A stretch of DNA of 37,039 bases from Ruminiclostridium sp. GTDB taxonomy: Bacteria; Bacillota; Clostridia; Oscillospirales; Ruminococcaceae. The stretch lies in assembly GCA_017395555.1 (NCBI GenBank), contig JAFPUE010000075.1:1-37039 (forward strand), written 5' to 3'. Made by a program: the position numbers and the translations under genes. The notes under the pieces are model-generated. The model was not told the origin of the DNA. It worked only from the letters and a program-made list of their open reading frames with translations, and made no database searches. Within the stretch, counting starts at the first letter, position 1. The number at the start of each line of letters is the position of its first letter. Shown here piece after piece: positions 17,039 to 25,936 of the stretch.

Positions 17039-18730
17039 TTATACCGAGTATGTTGCCTTTACAAGCTCGTCCATTGTTGTTCTTCCGTCAAGAACCATGT
17101 CCGTAACGTTGTCACGAAGCAGTCTTGTACCGTTCTTTCGAGCCTGTATTCCTATCTGTTCAGCCGTTGCGTTTGCGGCGATAAGCTCCTTGATATCGTT
17201 CGTCGAAACGATGATCTCGTGGATAGCGGTTCTTCCCTTGAAGCCTGTGTTGTGGCAGGTGCGGCAGCCGCCTATGTGGTGCTGGTATATCTCAACCGGT
17301 TTGTCCTTGCCGACGAGCTTTAAGTCTGCGGGATCGGTAAGCAGTATCTTTTCGCGGCATTCCGGACAGAGCAGCTTAACGAGACGCTGTGCAATAACGC
17401 CGACGAGCGAGGAAGCAACCATGTACGGTGCAACGCCCATATCAACGAGACGCAGGATAGTGGAAGCGGCATCGTTGGTATGCAGTGTGGAGAGAACCAA
17501 GTGTCCCGTGATAGCCGCACGGATAGCGATATCGGCAGTCTCACCGTCACGGATCTCACCGACCATTACTATATCCGGGTCCTGACGGAGTATGGAACGA
17601 AGCGCGGCAGCAAAGGTCATGCCCGCCTTTTCGTTCATCTGACACTGGTTAACGCCGTCGATCTTCTTTTCGACAGGGTCCTCTGCCGTAACTATGTTTA
17701 CGTTAGGCTTTGAAAGTTCACCGAGCGTAGCATAAAGAGTTGTGGACTTACCGGAACCTGTAGGTCCGGTAACGAGCATAACGCCGTTAGGACAGCGTAT
17801 GATCTGCTTGAACATCTCGTAGTTGTAGTCCGTCATACCGAGATCGGTGATCTTTCTTGCCTTTTCGTCACCGGTGGCAAGAAGACGTATAACGCATTTC
17901 TCACCGTAAACCGTCGGTATCGTCGAAATACGAAGGTCCTGGTTTACGCCGTCAATAACGGCACTGGAACGTCCGTCAAGCGGGATACGCTTTTCGGCTA
18001 TGTTCATACCGCCGAGGATCTTTATACGGGTGATGAGCGAGCTGTGTACCGCGGGCTTGACCGCCATCTTCTCCACGCACTCGCCGTCTATACGGTAACG
18101 TATTCTCGTTCTGTCCTTGAATGGCTCGATATGGATATCGGAAGCTCTGTCGCGGTACGCGGACTCGATGATCGTATTAACGAGCTTAACAACAGGCGCG
18201 TTATCTATACGCTCTTCGGAGCCGTCGGATACCTGATCCTGCATGAGCGCGGCAGTGGAGTCGTACTCCTTTTCGATATCGCCCATAACGTTGGTAACGG
18301 TTGCCGCCGAATAAACTCTGCCTATCGCTTCGTTTATGGAAGAGCGGGTAGCGAGCTGGGCGTTTATCTCCATACCCGTCTGGATCTTCAGTTCTTCAAA
18401 AATGTAGAAGTTTACCGGGTCATTCGTCGCGACATACAGTCTGCCGTTGTTGATCCTGTACGCGATAACGCAGTTCTTCTTTGCTACAGCTTCCGGTATC
18501 TTCTTCACTGCCTCGGTCTCGATCTTTGTTGTGGTAAGATCAATGAACGGGACTTTAAGTCTCTGCGAAAGAGCCTGCGCAAGCTGGGTTTCGGAAACGT
18601 ATCCGAGATCGAGAAGCATATCACCGAGCTTTTTGCCCGTTTCCTTCTGCTTAACGAGGGCATCTTCCAGATGCTGCTTGGTGATGTAACCGCTTTCAAG
18701 CAGTATCTGACCTATGGGTATGTTTTTCAT
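17039..18730 (-). CDS. pilB: Type IV pilus assembly ATPase PilB (GspE family)
   Basis: Extension ATPase that drives pilin polymerisation. The 563-residue protein has an N-terminal MshEN/T2SSE_N domain (about 1-150), then the N2 domain and the motor. Walker A GPTGSGKST is at 322-330, the Asp box VTAEDPVEKK at about 347-356 and Walker B DPDIVMVGEIRD at 384-395; the His box GHLVLSTLHTNDA follows. The zinc-binding cysteines are CPEC (455-458) and CRTC (489-492). All features are those of an active PilB. The start at ATG 18730 has GGAGG with 8 nt spacing. It is transcribed away from pilD, with which it shares a 130-bp divergent spacer, and is followed by pilT. Confidence 0.95.
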   Translation of the reverse strand: MKNIPIGQILLESGYITKQHLEDALVKQKETGKKLGDMLLDLGYVSETQLAQALSQRLKVPFIDLTTTKIETEAVKKIPEAVAKKNCVIAYRINNGRLYVATNDPVNFYIFEELKIQTGMEINAQLATRSSINEAIGRVYSAATVTNVMGDIEKEYDSTAALMQDQVSDGSEERIDNAPVVKLVNTIIESAYRDRASDIHIEPFKDRTRIRYRIDGECVEKMAVKPAVHSSLITRIKILGGMNIAEKRIPLDGRSSAVIDGVNQDLRISTIPTVYGEKCVIRLLATGDEKARKITDLGMTDYNYEMFKQIIRCPNGVMLVTGPTGSGKSTTLYATLGELSKPNVNIVTAEDPVEKKIDGVNQCQMNEKAGMTFAAALRSILRQDPDIVMVGEIRDGETADIAIRAAITGHLVLSTLHTNDAASTILRLVDMGVAPYMVASSLVGVIAQRLVKLLCPECREKILLTDPADLKLVGKDKPVEIYQHHIGGCRTCHNTGFKGRTAIHEIIVSTNDIKELIAANATAEQIGIQARKNGTRLLRDNVTDMVLDGRTTMDELVKATYSV

Positions 18731-18798
18731 TTGCTGACCTCCGGGTTTATATTTCGGGAGCGGTGTTTTCCGCCCTCTGAATTATTTTCTTTAAAAGG

Positions 18799-18827
18799 TT
18801 GATATTATTTCCGATTTATGATAAAAT
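18799..18827 (+). promoter_or_regulatory. Likely pilD promoter
   Basis: TTGATA (18799-18804) and TAAAAT (18822-18827) are separated by 17 nt on the plus strand. The predicted start would be near 18834, about 27 nt before the pilD ATG and just before its AGAAAGGA ribosome binding site at 18845-18852. Confidence 0.5.
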
Positions 18828-18860
18828 AACAGTATAATCCATTCAGAAAGGATAATTGCA

Positions 18861-19946
18861 ATGTTAAGTATTTTTGACAATCGCTTCCCGTTCTGGTACA
18901 CGATCATCTTCATAGCGATGACATTTATTCTCGGAGCTGTAATCGGCAGCTTTCTCAATGTCGTAATAATCCGCGTACCGAGACATGAGCCTATCGCCGG
19001 CGCACACAACCGCAGCCATTGTATGTCCTGCGGTCATCAGCTCAGCGCCCTTGACCTTGTTCCGTTTTTCAGCTACATATTCCTTGGCGGAAAATGCCGT
19101 TACTGCAAGGCGAAGATCTCTCCGAGGTACTGGATCGTCGAGCTCATAACTGCTGTGACATTTACGCTGTCGATCATGACACTCGGGCTTTCCATAAATC
19201 TGCTGATAGCCTTCGTTCTCGCGGCAGCTCTGATAGTTGCGAGCGGTACGGATATCGACACAATGGAGATCCCCTACGGCTGCAGTCTCACTATCGCGGG
19301 GCTTGGAGTTATCGCTACCGTGATGTCGATCTTCACCGGAGATATGCCGTGGTATGATCATCTTATCGGAGCGGCAGCAGCAGCTATTCCCTTCGCGATA
19401 CTCGCGATGTTCGGAGCAATGGGCGGAGGCGATCTTCAGATAATGGCGGCTGCCGGACTCCTGCTCGGTTGGAAGAACATAATCCCCGCAGCAGCTATCG
19501 GCATCATACTCGGTGCAGTCGGCGGCTCGATAGAGCTTATCTCGGTTCCCAAAGGCACCAAGAAGCGTGCGCAGGAAAAGTCGTTGGAGATCGCGGAGAA
19601 GTGGTACGAGCAGCAGAAGGAGAACGGGATCTCGATACTTCCCGGTAAGACCGAAGCGATATTCGGCAGCATATTCAAGGGAAAATCCGATATCGAGAAG
19701 GAGTGCGTTGACGAGAAGTGCTGGAACGGCACGCCGAACATAGACGCTCTCAACGAGGCATTAAGCAGCGAGCTCTCCGATATATCGAAATTCGCGGTAT
19801 CTATCGTGCTCAGCGAAGAAAAGGTGACCAAGGTGACCTGCAAGCGTCAGGTAGTGTTCGGACCATATCTCTCTCTCGGTATCACGACCGCATTCCTTAT
19901 CGGCGGAAAGATAATCGCGTGGTACCTGGGTCTTATGGGTGTCTGA
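18861..19946 (+). CDS. pilD: Prepilin peptidase / N-methyltransferase PilD
   Basis: Membrane aspartyl protease that cleaves prepilins before the GFTL(V/I)E helix and usually methylates the new N-terminus. The 361-residue protein has TM1 with GSFLNVVIIRVPR (29-41), the cytoplasmic domain with two CxxC pairs (C54/C57 and C79/C82), and catalytic Asp candidates in TDIDTMEIP (131/133) and GGGDLQ (191). About 100 residues (230-330) are inserted as a polar, charged region before the last transmembrane helix, FGPYLSLG. This makes the protein longer than the usual 250-290 residues. It is the only plus-strand gene in the pilus locus, and a terminator follows. Substrates are presumably the two GFTL-type pilins encoded next door. 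Confidence 0.93.
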   Translation: MLSIFDNRFPFWYTIIFIAMTFILGAVIGSFLNVVIIRVPRHEPIAGAHNRSHCMSCGHQLSALDLVPFFSYIFLGGKCRYCKAKISPRYWIVELITAVTFTLSIMTLGLSINLLIAFVLAAALIVASGTDIDTMEIPYGCSLTIAGLGVIATVMSIFTGDMPWYDHLIGAAAAAIPFAILAMFGAMGGGDLQIMAAAGLLLGWKNIIPAAAIGIILGAVGGSIELISVPKGTKKRAQEKSLEIAEKWYEQQKENGISILPGKTEAIFGSIFKGKSDIEKECVDEKCWNGTPNIDALNEALSSELSDISKFAVSIVLSEEKVTKVTCKRQVVFGPYLSLGITTAFLIGGKIIAWYLGLMGV

Positions 19947-19966
19947 GCTTATTAAGAAAAACTATC

Positions 19967-19997
19967 CCGGAAGCTGCGGCTTCCGGTTATTTTTTTG
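19967..19997 (+). terminator. pilD terminator
   Basis: CCGGAAGC-TGCG-GCTTCCGG (19967-19986) is followed by TTATTTTTTT on the plus strand, 20 bp after the pilD stop. This is a classic intrinsic terminator. Confidence 0.92.
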
Positions 19998-20002
19998 CCT
20001 AA

Positions 20003-20064
20003 AACAGTGATAAGCGTACATGACCCTGTGCGCTTATCACTGTTCCCCGCGCTTTCGCGCGGGG
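20003..20064 (-). terminator. Double hairpin ending the main pilus operon
   Basis: AACAGTGATAAGCG (20003-20016) pairs with CGCTTATCACTGTT (20031-20044), a 14-bp stem. An adjoining hairpin CCCCGCGC-TTTC-GCGCGGGG spans 20045-20064. On the minus strand the long stem is followed by TTTTAGG. It lies after the last pilin gene and faces the pilD terminator, so convergent transcription is insulated. Confidence 0.75.
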
Positions 20065-20087
20065 TGATAGTGTGAGTTTAATGATTA

Positions 20088-21005
20088 TTACTTTCCGATC
20101 GTGACATCGGATACGGAATACTTTCTGACATTGTAGAGAACGACCATATCATAGCCCGCAGTAGTTTCGGTGGGGGATGACGGACGTGTTACCGAGGCGC
20201 CGGAAATAGACGGAACAGGAGTTATGAGCTGTGTTACGCCGTCCTCTGCGTACATCGGAGAACCGTCCGCATATTTCGCCGGCTGATACTTGACCTCGAC
20301 CTTGATATTCTCAAGACCGAAAGATACGTTCTCGGAGCCGGAACGATATATTGCGTACTGATCGAGCGGGTTTGTTCCCGTCTTGTTAGTGATAAAGTTG
20401 TAATAATCCTTTACATTGTCCTGCGTGATCTTACTGCCGCTGTCTCCGAAATCGTATGAGTCGATACGGAAATTGAGGTAAGCCTTCTGCTTCATCGGGT
20501 TTGACTCGGGCGCGAGATTGTCACAGGTGATAAAATAGGTGTAGTTGCCGTAGAAGTCATTGTTGTAAACGAGATTTACCGGTACCATAGTTGTTGCTTC
20601 GGGAGGCATTGTATCAGATGTTATAGCCAGATCATAAACCTTGAAATTACCTTCTGTGGTATCAAATTCGAATATCATCATTCTCGGGTTGTCATTCGAC
20701 GAGTGATGCTGGTTATACATATTCGCGTAAGCTGCTGTCTGATTCGAGGAATAATAATGCTCACCGACAAATACCTTGATATCGTTCGCAAAAGCGAGAC
20801 GACGCTCGATATAATTACCGAGGCAGTTATTGATCGTGATCGCATCACTGCGCGCATTGGTGTTGCTCATCATAGAGCGTATGGGCGTTGCGAACGCCAC
20901 AACACACGCCATGAGTATCGCTATTATAGCGATAACAACTACCAGCTCAACGAGCGTGAAGCCCTTGCGGGCGCGGCGCTTTGCGATTGATTTAAGTAAC
21001 TTCAT
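20088..21005 (-). CDS. Type IV pilin-like protein (class III signal peptide)
   Basis: A 305-residue prepilin. The leader MKLLKSIAKRRARKG is followed by FTLVE and a hydrophobic helix (about 16-37). Cleavage is expected after Gly15, with the conserved Glu at mature position 5. The globular part is far longer than a usual 130-170 residue major pilin and shows no family I can name. It ends in beta-rich segments with a Pro/Ser/Thr-rich stretch (RPSSPTETTAG). The start at 21005 has GAGGAGG with 7 nt spacing; that site overlaps the end of the upstream pilin gene, so the two are coupled. It is the last gene of the operon. It may be a major pilin with a large headgroup or a minor tip pilin. Confidence 0.88.
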   Translation of the reverse strand: MKLLKSIAKRRARKGFTLVELVVVIAIIAILMACVVAFATPIRSMMSNTNARSDAITINNCLGNYIERRLAFANDIKVFVGEHYYSSNQTAAYANMYNQHHSSNDNPRMMIFEFDTTEGNFKVYDLAITSDTMPPEATTMVPVNLVYNNDFYGNYTYFITCDNLAPESNPMKQKAYLNFRIDSYDFGDSGSKITQDNVKDYYNFITNKTGTNPLDQYAIYRSGSENVSFGLENIKVEVKYQPAKYADGSPMYAEDGVTQLITPVPSISGASVTRPSSPTETTAGYDMVVLYNVRKYSVSDVTIGK

Positions 21006-21019
21006 TTAAGCGCCTCCTC

Positions 21020-22276
21020 TCAGCTCTGGATCGTTATACTTGCATCGGTACGTGGTTTAGCAACGGAGAAGCTTGAGCTGCTCGTTCCGGAAGCCACCGC
21101 GAACCAGTAATGCGCGAGTCCGCCTTCATTCACATAATCGGAATCGAACGAGTTGTTGTTCGCGTAGTTTGTAAGATAAAATCTGACTTTAATATTGTTC
21201 CTTGTCGCGTTTGTTATTCCCGTTATCATAAGCAGAGAGGGCTTATCCGTAAGAGTGATATCCTCTGTTCTTATAAACGTTGAATACGGGTGGGTAGTTG
21301 TGCCTACGGTTTTTCCGTCAGCCGTCGTTCCGTTTGAAAGAATTGTTGCAAGGTATCCGCCCGGGAGCTTTATGGAAACGCTCGCGGTCTCACCGTCAGC
21401 AATAGTGTCGCTTACCGAAAGAGTAAGTGTGTAAACACCGGGGATAGACGCGTTCTTGTTGGGAACATACGTCCAGTCGGTATCGACATCTCTGTCAACG
21501 CTGTCGGAACAGTTGATGCTGATAAGATCCTTTACAAAATCCTCGTCACCCTGCGGAACGACACCGTATCTGATCGCGTTGGAGACCATACCGCTGATCA
21601 TAAGGTCAGCGTCGGCTGTAGGCGCCTTTGTGATCGGAACCTCATTGCCTCCGGCATCCTTTACAAGCTGTACCACGCTTCCGCCGTAGCAGTCCGGACA
21701 GGTGTAGCTTCCGCTGAACTTGTTGAAGTCGAAGTCGGTGCAGGTTCCTGTTTTTCCGCAGGAAAGGCACTGCATCTTGATTTCAGACTGCTGTATTACC
21801 TGATCGCACTTCGGGCACTTGAAGAAATTCGTTGTGCTGTCCTTGTCGAACCAGTAGCTTATCTTGTAGCTTGCCTTTTCGTCGTCGGACGCGCTCGAGT
21901 ATGTACTTGTCTCATAGATATAAGACATATAGTCGAGGTTGTTCGCATGATTCTTGCAGTTTACGTTCGTGCACTCGATAAAGTTCTTGTATCCGTCCAC
22001 TGTGCTGTATGTCATTGAAAAATTCTCGGAACCGAACTTCATATTGAGTGTCTTGGAATCGTCACCGTAAGTCTTCTTCGTACTGTCCTGGACTACATTC
22101 TGAACGAGATTGTTAAGGTCTGTCTCCGCGTCGCTCGCTTTCTTGGAAAGCTGGATCGTCTGGGACATTATCATAAGCACCATTCCGGTCAGAGCGGCAA
22201 ATACAGCGATCGCAATAACGCACTCTATGAGGGTAAATCCCTTTTTACCGGAGAGCACCTTCATCATTTTTTTCAT
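21020..22276 (-). CDS. Large prepilin with zinc-ribbon-like cysteine pairs
   Basis: A 418-residue prepilin with leader MKKMMKVLSGKKG, then FTLIE and a hydrophobic N-terminal helix (about 14-38). Cleavage is expected after Gly13. The soluble part contains an unusual Cys-rich region with C102/C107, CPKC (154-157), CLSC (170-173), C179 and CPDC (193-196), which reads like one or two zinc ribbons. After that come an FVKDLISINC segment and beta-rich C-terminal domains. The start at ATG 22276 follows an AAAGGAAAG site. The gene lies between the PilX-like gene and the second pilin. It may be a minor, tip-located pilin; metal binding is inferred only from the cysteine spacing. Confidence 0.85.
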   Translation of the reverse strand: MKKMMKVLSGKKGFTLIECVIAIAVFAALTGMVLMIMSQTIQLSKKASDAETDLNNLVQNVVQDSTKKTYGDDSKTLNMKFGSENFSMTYSTVDGYKNFIECTNVNCKNHANNLDYMSYIYETSTYSSASDDEKASYKISYWFDKDSTTNFFKCPKCDQVIQQSEIKMQCLSCGKTGTCTDFDFNKFSGSYTCPDCYGGSVVQLVKDAGGNEVPITKAPTADADLMISGMVSNAIRYGVVPQGDEDFVKDLISINCSDSVDRDVDTDWTYVPNKNASIPGVYTLTLSVSDTIADGETASVSIKLPGGYLATILSNGTTADGKTVGTTTHPYSTFIRTEDITLTDKPSLLMITGITNATRNNIKVRFYLTNYANNNSFDSDYVNEGGLAHYWFAVASGTSSSSFSVAKPRTDASITIQS

Positions 22277-22342
22277 AATATCGCTTTCCTTTCATTTTCC
22301 CGTTCCCGCCGTTAAGCGGGAACGGGATAGCCGTTGTGTTGT

Positions 22343-24946
22343 TTAACCGAGATAGTTCTTGCCTACTCCGCTTGTGATCCAGTAGCCGTCTGCGGGAGTG
22401 CTGTCGCCGCCGGGGGGTGTGTACTGTGTCATGGAACCTAAGATTTCGGAGATAACGGAGGGTTTGGGTTCGCAGTAATTGAAGAAACCATTTCTTGTAA
22501 TATAAGACGAAACTATCATTCCGCCGAATATCGGACAGTTTCCGCCCGGATCTGTTGTACCCTGATCGTATATACCGTTAGGTGCGTAGATGTAACCGCA
22601 GAAGGTGTTGTCGATACGGTTGCCGTCAACAGCCACACCGCCGTTCTTGTTGGATACGAGCATTATTCTGTCATCATAGCCGGACTTGGGCTGTGAGCCG
22701 CTCAGCATGCCTTCCATTACGCTCTGGGTCTGCCAATTGCCGGAGATCTGGGAAACCTGTTCTTCAGTGCCGACGGTCTCCTTCTGGTCTACGCAATACT
22801 TTGTGGTCTCGACCTCTGCCTGCAGCTTTGAATAGTCGATGACCTTGACCTTTGTTTCGCCTACCATAGCTTCGGTTACTTCGGGATCATAGGAAACATA
22901 CTTACCGGTGGTCGTGTTGTAGTTGCCGAGCTCAAACAATATGTTTCCGTCGCCAACGAGCTGTACCTTTGATTCACAGCCGTTGCCTGTATCGCCCTGT
23001 CTCCACGAGAAAGCATTGTTGCCGTTGCCGTCAGTCGCTGTGGAGGAACCGTCGTTGAAGTTCGCCTTCAGTACTACAGGCATCGTGTCTCCGCTGTTTG
23101 GAACGTTGAAGTTATAGATAAGGTTGTTTGTGTTATATGAACCGAGTTCAAAGTCGATCAGATAGCCGTCTTCATCGTAAGGAACATCAATTGTAACTGT
23201 ACCGCCGCTCAATGTTGCGGTTATTACCGTACCGTCCTTAGCGACAAATTCCGCACCGTCATCGGTCCTGTGAGCTTTTGTGCCGTCCTCATATTCTACA
23301 ACAACATTGCCGGAGGCGTCTACAAAACACTCTTCATCAAGTATTACTTCGCCGGTGTCAACAAGTTTTGCAACCTTATGATAATGTATTCCGCCCGCGG
23401 TATAGGACTGAGAAACCGTGATCTCACAATTTCCATACATACTGCCCCACGGACCGTAGTTCATACCCTTTGTCTCGGTAGTAACGATCGCACCGCCGGC
23501 AGCAACGATCGTACTGATAGAAGCCAGATCGGTGGGAGGAAGCGCGCCGTCGATCTCATCGAGGTTTACGGTAACGGTGTTCTTCATAGTATCGGCAGTC
23601 GCCGTATAGGTATCGAATGACGTTGTTTTTGTCTTGGACGATATCGCCGATGTAAGGCTTGTATCCTTTACGGTTTCCTCAAATTTATCCGTTTCCGTAT
23701 TGGCTTTGATAGACGATACGGGAACTGTTACGGAGTTGGGATCCCATGTGCCTTCCGAAGCGCTGCCGTTAGTGGACTTTGTGAAGCTGCCGTTTACATA
23801 GAGCTTTTTGCCGGAACCGACTTTGAATTCGCCTGTTGTGTTAAGCGAAAGATAAGTTCCGGACATAGCGCCGACATTGTTTACTCTGCTTGTAATATCC
23901 TCGTCCGCTCCGTAGTAGATGTTGCCCTGAACATGAACATTGGCGTTTATAGTTACCGTACCGCCGGAGCAGAGGTAAAGGTCGCCCATGATATATACGT
24001 CGCCGGCATCTAACGTGAAGCCGTTTCCGCCGAGGACGCAGTCGCCCTTCACATAAAGGTTATTGCCGTTAAGGTTAAGAGCGTTTGCGTTATTGCCGAC
24101 CGCAAAGTCGCCGCCGATATACCAGTCATGTCTTGATGTCGCTGTAGCCTTCGGGATATGCGTTGTGAATTTATCGAGATAAACCGAACCTGCGGCGGTG
24201 ATACCTCCGAGGAAGTCATTGCCGTTATGACTCGGGAATACCGTCCAGTCATTCTCGAAGTAAGCGTTGTCGCTTATCTCGTGGGACTTGATAACAACGA
24301 CTCTGGTGTGATCCTTGTCGAGCTTCTGACCTGCGAGCTTCTGACCCGTAGCAGTAAAGAATGTGTTGAAGGGAGAGGTGTTGTTCGGTGTCTTGTTCTT
24401 GCCCGCCTTGTTGAGCACCATATCCGATACGGTTATGGTGTTGTCGCGGTAGTAAGCTGTGGTCTTGATCTCGAAAACATAGATCGTAAGACCTGTGGAT
24501 GCGCCTGTGATAGCGTCCTTCTCCGCGTAGTTGTCCTGATGTGTTATCTCGACGGTTACCGCGTCGAGGATACCGGAAGCAACGGGAGCTTCGGTGGCGG
24601 CGGAGAGTATATCGTTACCGACCTTGCCGTCGATATTCGTGGACGTTCCCTTAAGCGTCGAGCCCTTTGTTGCTTTCAGCTTTTGGACTTCTTTCTTCAA
24701 GCCGTCATATTTGTTGGCACTCGAAGCATATGTGTCCTGTGTCAGAGCCTCGATCATCATATCGGAGACGGAGATCGCGGACAGATACATCTGCGAGAAA
24801 TCATAGTTGCTTACAACAGTCTGATAAGCGCTGCGTGCTGTGAAATACGCTGTAACCGCCATTGCGATAAGAAGCGACATTATCGCTATTACCGCGAACA
24901 GGACTGCTCCGCCGCGCCTTTTCAGCCGGTAGAAAAATTTAAGCAT
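22343..24946 (-). CDS. Giant PilX-like pilus protein with beta-helix-like repeats
   Basis: An 867-residue protein with a short basic N-terminus (MLKFFYRLKRRGG) and one hydrophobic helix (about 13-37), without the GFTLxE motif but arranged like PilX_N proteins. Residues of about 240-345 form Gly/Asn-rich short strands (NNLYVKGD, GDVYIMGDLYL, NVHVQGNIYY), resembling the beta-helical, polymer-forming segments of bactofilin-like domains. The C-terminal CGYIYAPNGIYDQ and CPIFGGMIVSSYITRNG match the repeat style seen at the ends of PilX-type proteins. The start has AAGGAGG 7 nt upstream, overlapping the pilO stop. It probably sits at or near the pilus tip or primes assembly. The family assignment is by architecture, not by strong sequence match. 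Confidence 0.75.
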   Translation of the reverse strand: MLKFFYRLKRRGGAVLFAVIAIMSLLIAMAVTAYFTARSAYQTVVSNYDFSQMYLSAISVSDMMIEALTQDTYASSANKYDGLKKEVQKLKATKGSTLKGTSTNIDGKVGNDILSAATEAPVASGILDAVTVEITHQDNYAEKDAITGASTGLTIYVFEIKTTAYYRDNTITVSDMVLNKAGKNKTPNNTSPFNTFFTATGQKLAGQKLDKDHTRVVVIKSHEISDNAYFENDWTVFPSHNGNDFLGGITAAGSVYLDKFTTHIPKATATSRHDWYIGGDFAVGNNANALNLNGNNLYVKGDCVLGGNGFTLDAGDVYIMGDLYLCSGGTVTINANVHVQGNIYYGADEDITSRVNNVGAMSGTYLSLNTTGEFKVGSGKKLYVNGSFTKSTNGSASEGTWDPNSVTVPVSSIKANTETDKFEETVKDTSLTSAISSKTKTTSFDTYTATADTMKNTVTVNLDEIDGALPPTDLASISTIVAAGGAIVTTETKGMNYGPWGSMYGNCEITVSQSYTAGGIHYHKVAKLVDTGEVILDEECFVDASGNVVVEYEDGTKAHRTDDGAEFVAKDGTVITATLSGGTVTIDVPYDEDGYLIDFELGSYNTNNLIYNFNVPNSGDTMPVVLKANFNDGSSTATDGNGNNAFSWRQGDTGNGCESKVQLVGDGNILFELGNYNTTTGKYVSYDPEVTEAMVGETKVKVIDYSKLQAEVETTKYCVDQKETVGTEEQVSQISGNWQTQSVMEGMLSGSQPKSGYDDRIMLVSNKNGGVAVDGNRIDNTFCGYIYAPNGIYDQGTTDPGGNCPIFGGMIVSSYITRNGFFNYCEPKPSVISEILGSMTQYTPPGGDSTPADGYWITSGVGKNYLG

Positions 24947-24958
24947 GACCGTTCCTCC

Positions 24959-25936
24959 TTAATAAACGGCAGGTCTCTGATCTACGACCACAGCTGTGCC
25001 GTCGGCATCAACAGTCTTAAGGCTCTGCATAGGTTCAACGCACAGGAAGGTAATTGATACATTTACCTTAACTTCCGTGTCGTCTTCAACCTTAACTTCC
25101 TTGGAATTAGCCTCGGAGCCTATCTGAAGCTCACCTGCTTCGTTGATATAGGCTGTGTCGGAATCCTCATCCTCCTCAATATTGGTGGTCATGGGGATCG
25201 TAAGACTGTCGAAAATGATTGCTCTTTCGTTTTTGTACATATCGTCTATGAACTGCATATAGTCCTTGAAAGTACCCTTTACCTCGTACGAAGCGGTTAT
25301 GGCAGCTACTGTCTGTGCTGTTTCATCTTCTGCGACAAATCTGCAGATAGCAGCCTTATATACCTTCTTCATTGTATCGGTGTACTTTGCGGGAGCTACT
25401 TCGTTGCCGTCCGAGTCGATGATGGTTGCTTCCGTTGCGGATGCAACGGAGATCGAGTAGGTTTTTCCGCCGTCCTTGAATTCGCCTGCGATCGGACCTT
25501 CTTCTTCGCTGCCGGCATCTCTTGCCGAAGCGCTGAAAGTCTTAAGATCGTACTCCGCTTCCGCGGGAATGGTATATTCAAGCGTCAGGTCTCTTGTCGA
25601 GAGTTTTTCGAGCGAGATCGTATGCGCTTCCAGATTGTGGGATGTCATGAAAGCCATTGCGAGCTCGGATGCTTCATAAGTGGTGAGATCCGGGAAGAAG
25701 CCGCCCTCAAGCTTTACAGCTTCATTCTTGCTGCTGGTGATGTCTGCGTCTATTGTATCAAGACGTGTGAGACGTTCGTCAAGCTGCGCCTTTTCGATAA
25801 GGTTCGCTTCAAGTACCGTTGTTTCCTTGCCAATGCGCTCAAAGCTGGGAACTACAAGGAGAAATGTTCCTCCGATAAGTATAAGACCGAGCAGTATAAC
25901 TGCAACTACGATCTTTTCGACCTTACTTAATCTCAT
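24959..25936 (-). CDS. pilO: PilO-like inner membrane alignment protein
   Basis: A 325-residue bitopic protein with a short cytoplasmic N-terminus, a transmembrane helix (about 9-30), a coiled coil (about 34-75, including LDERLTRLDTIDADI) and an extracytoplasmic alpha/beta domain. This is the PilO architecture. PilO pairs with PilN and links the cytoplasmic PilM ring to the fibre. It is longer than the roughly 200-residue PilO of Proteobacteria because of an inserted acidic segment around 140-260. The start at 25936 has AGGAGG with 8 nt spacing and lies 14 bp inside the end of the pilM-pilN fusion gene. The order pilC, pilMN, pilO supports the name although sequence similarity is low. Confidence 0.75.
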   Translation of the reverse strand: MRLSKVEKIVVAVILLGLILIGGTFLLVVPSFERIGKETTVLEANLIEKAQLDERLTRLDTIDADITSSKNEAVKLEGGFFPDLTTYEASELAMAFMTSHNLEAHTISLEKLSTRDLTLEYTIPAEAEYDLKTFSASARDAGSEEEGPIAGEFKDGGKTYSISVASATEATIIDSDGNEVAPAKYTDTMKKVYKAAICRFVAEDETAQTVAAITASYEVKGTFKDYMQFIDDMYKNERAIIFDSLTIPMTTNIEEDEDSDTAYINEAGELQIGSEANSKEVKVEDDTEVKVNVSITFLCVEPMQSLKTVDADGTAVVVDQRPAVY

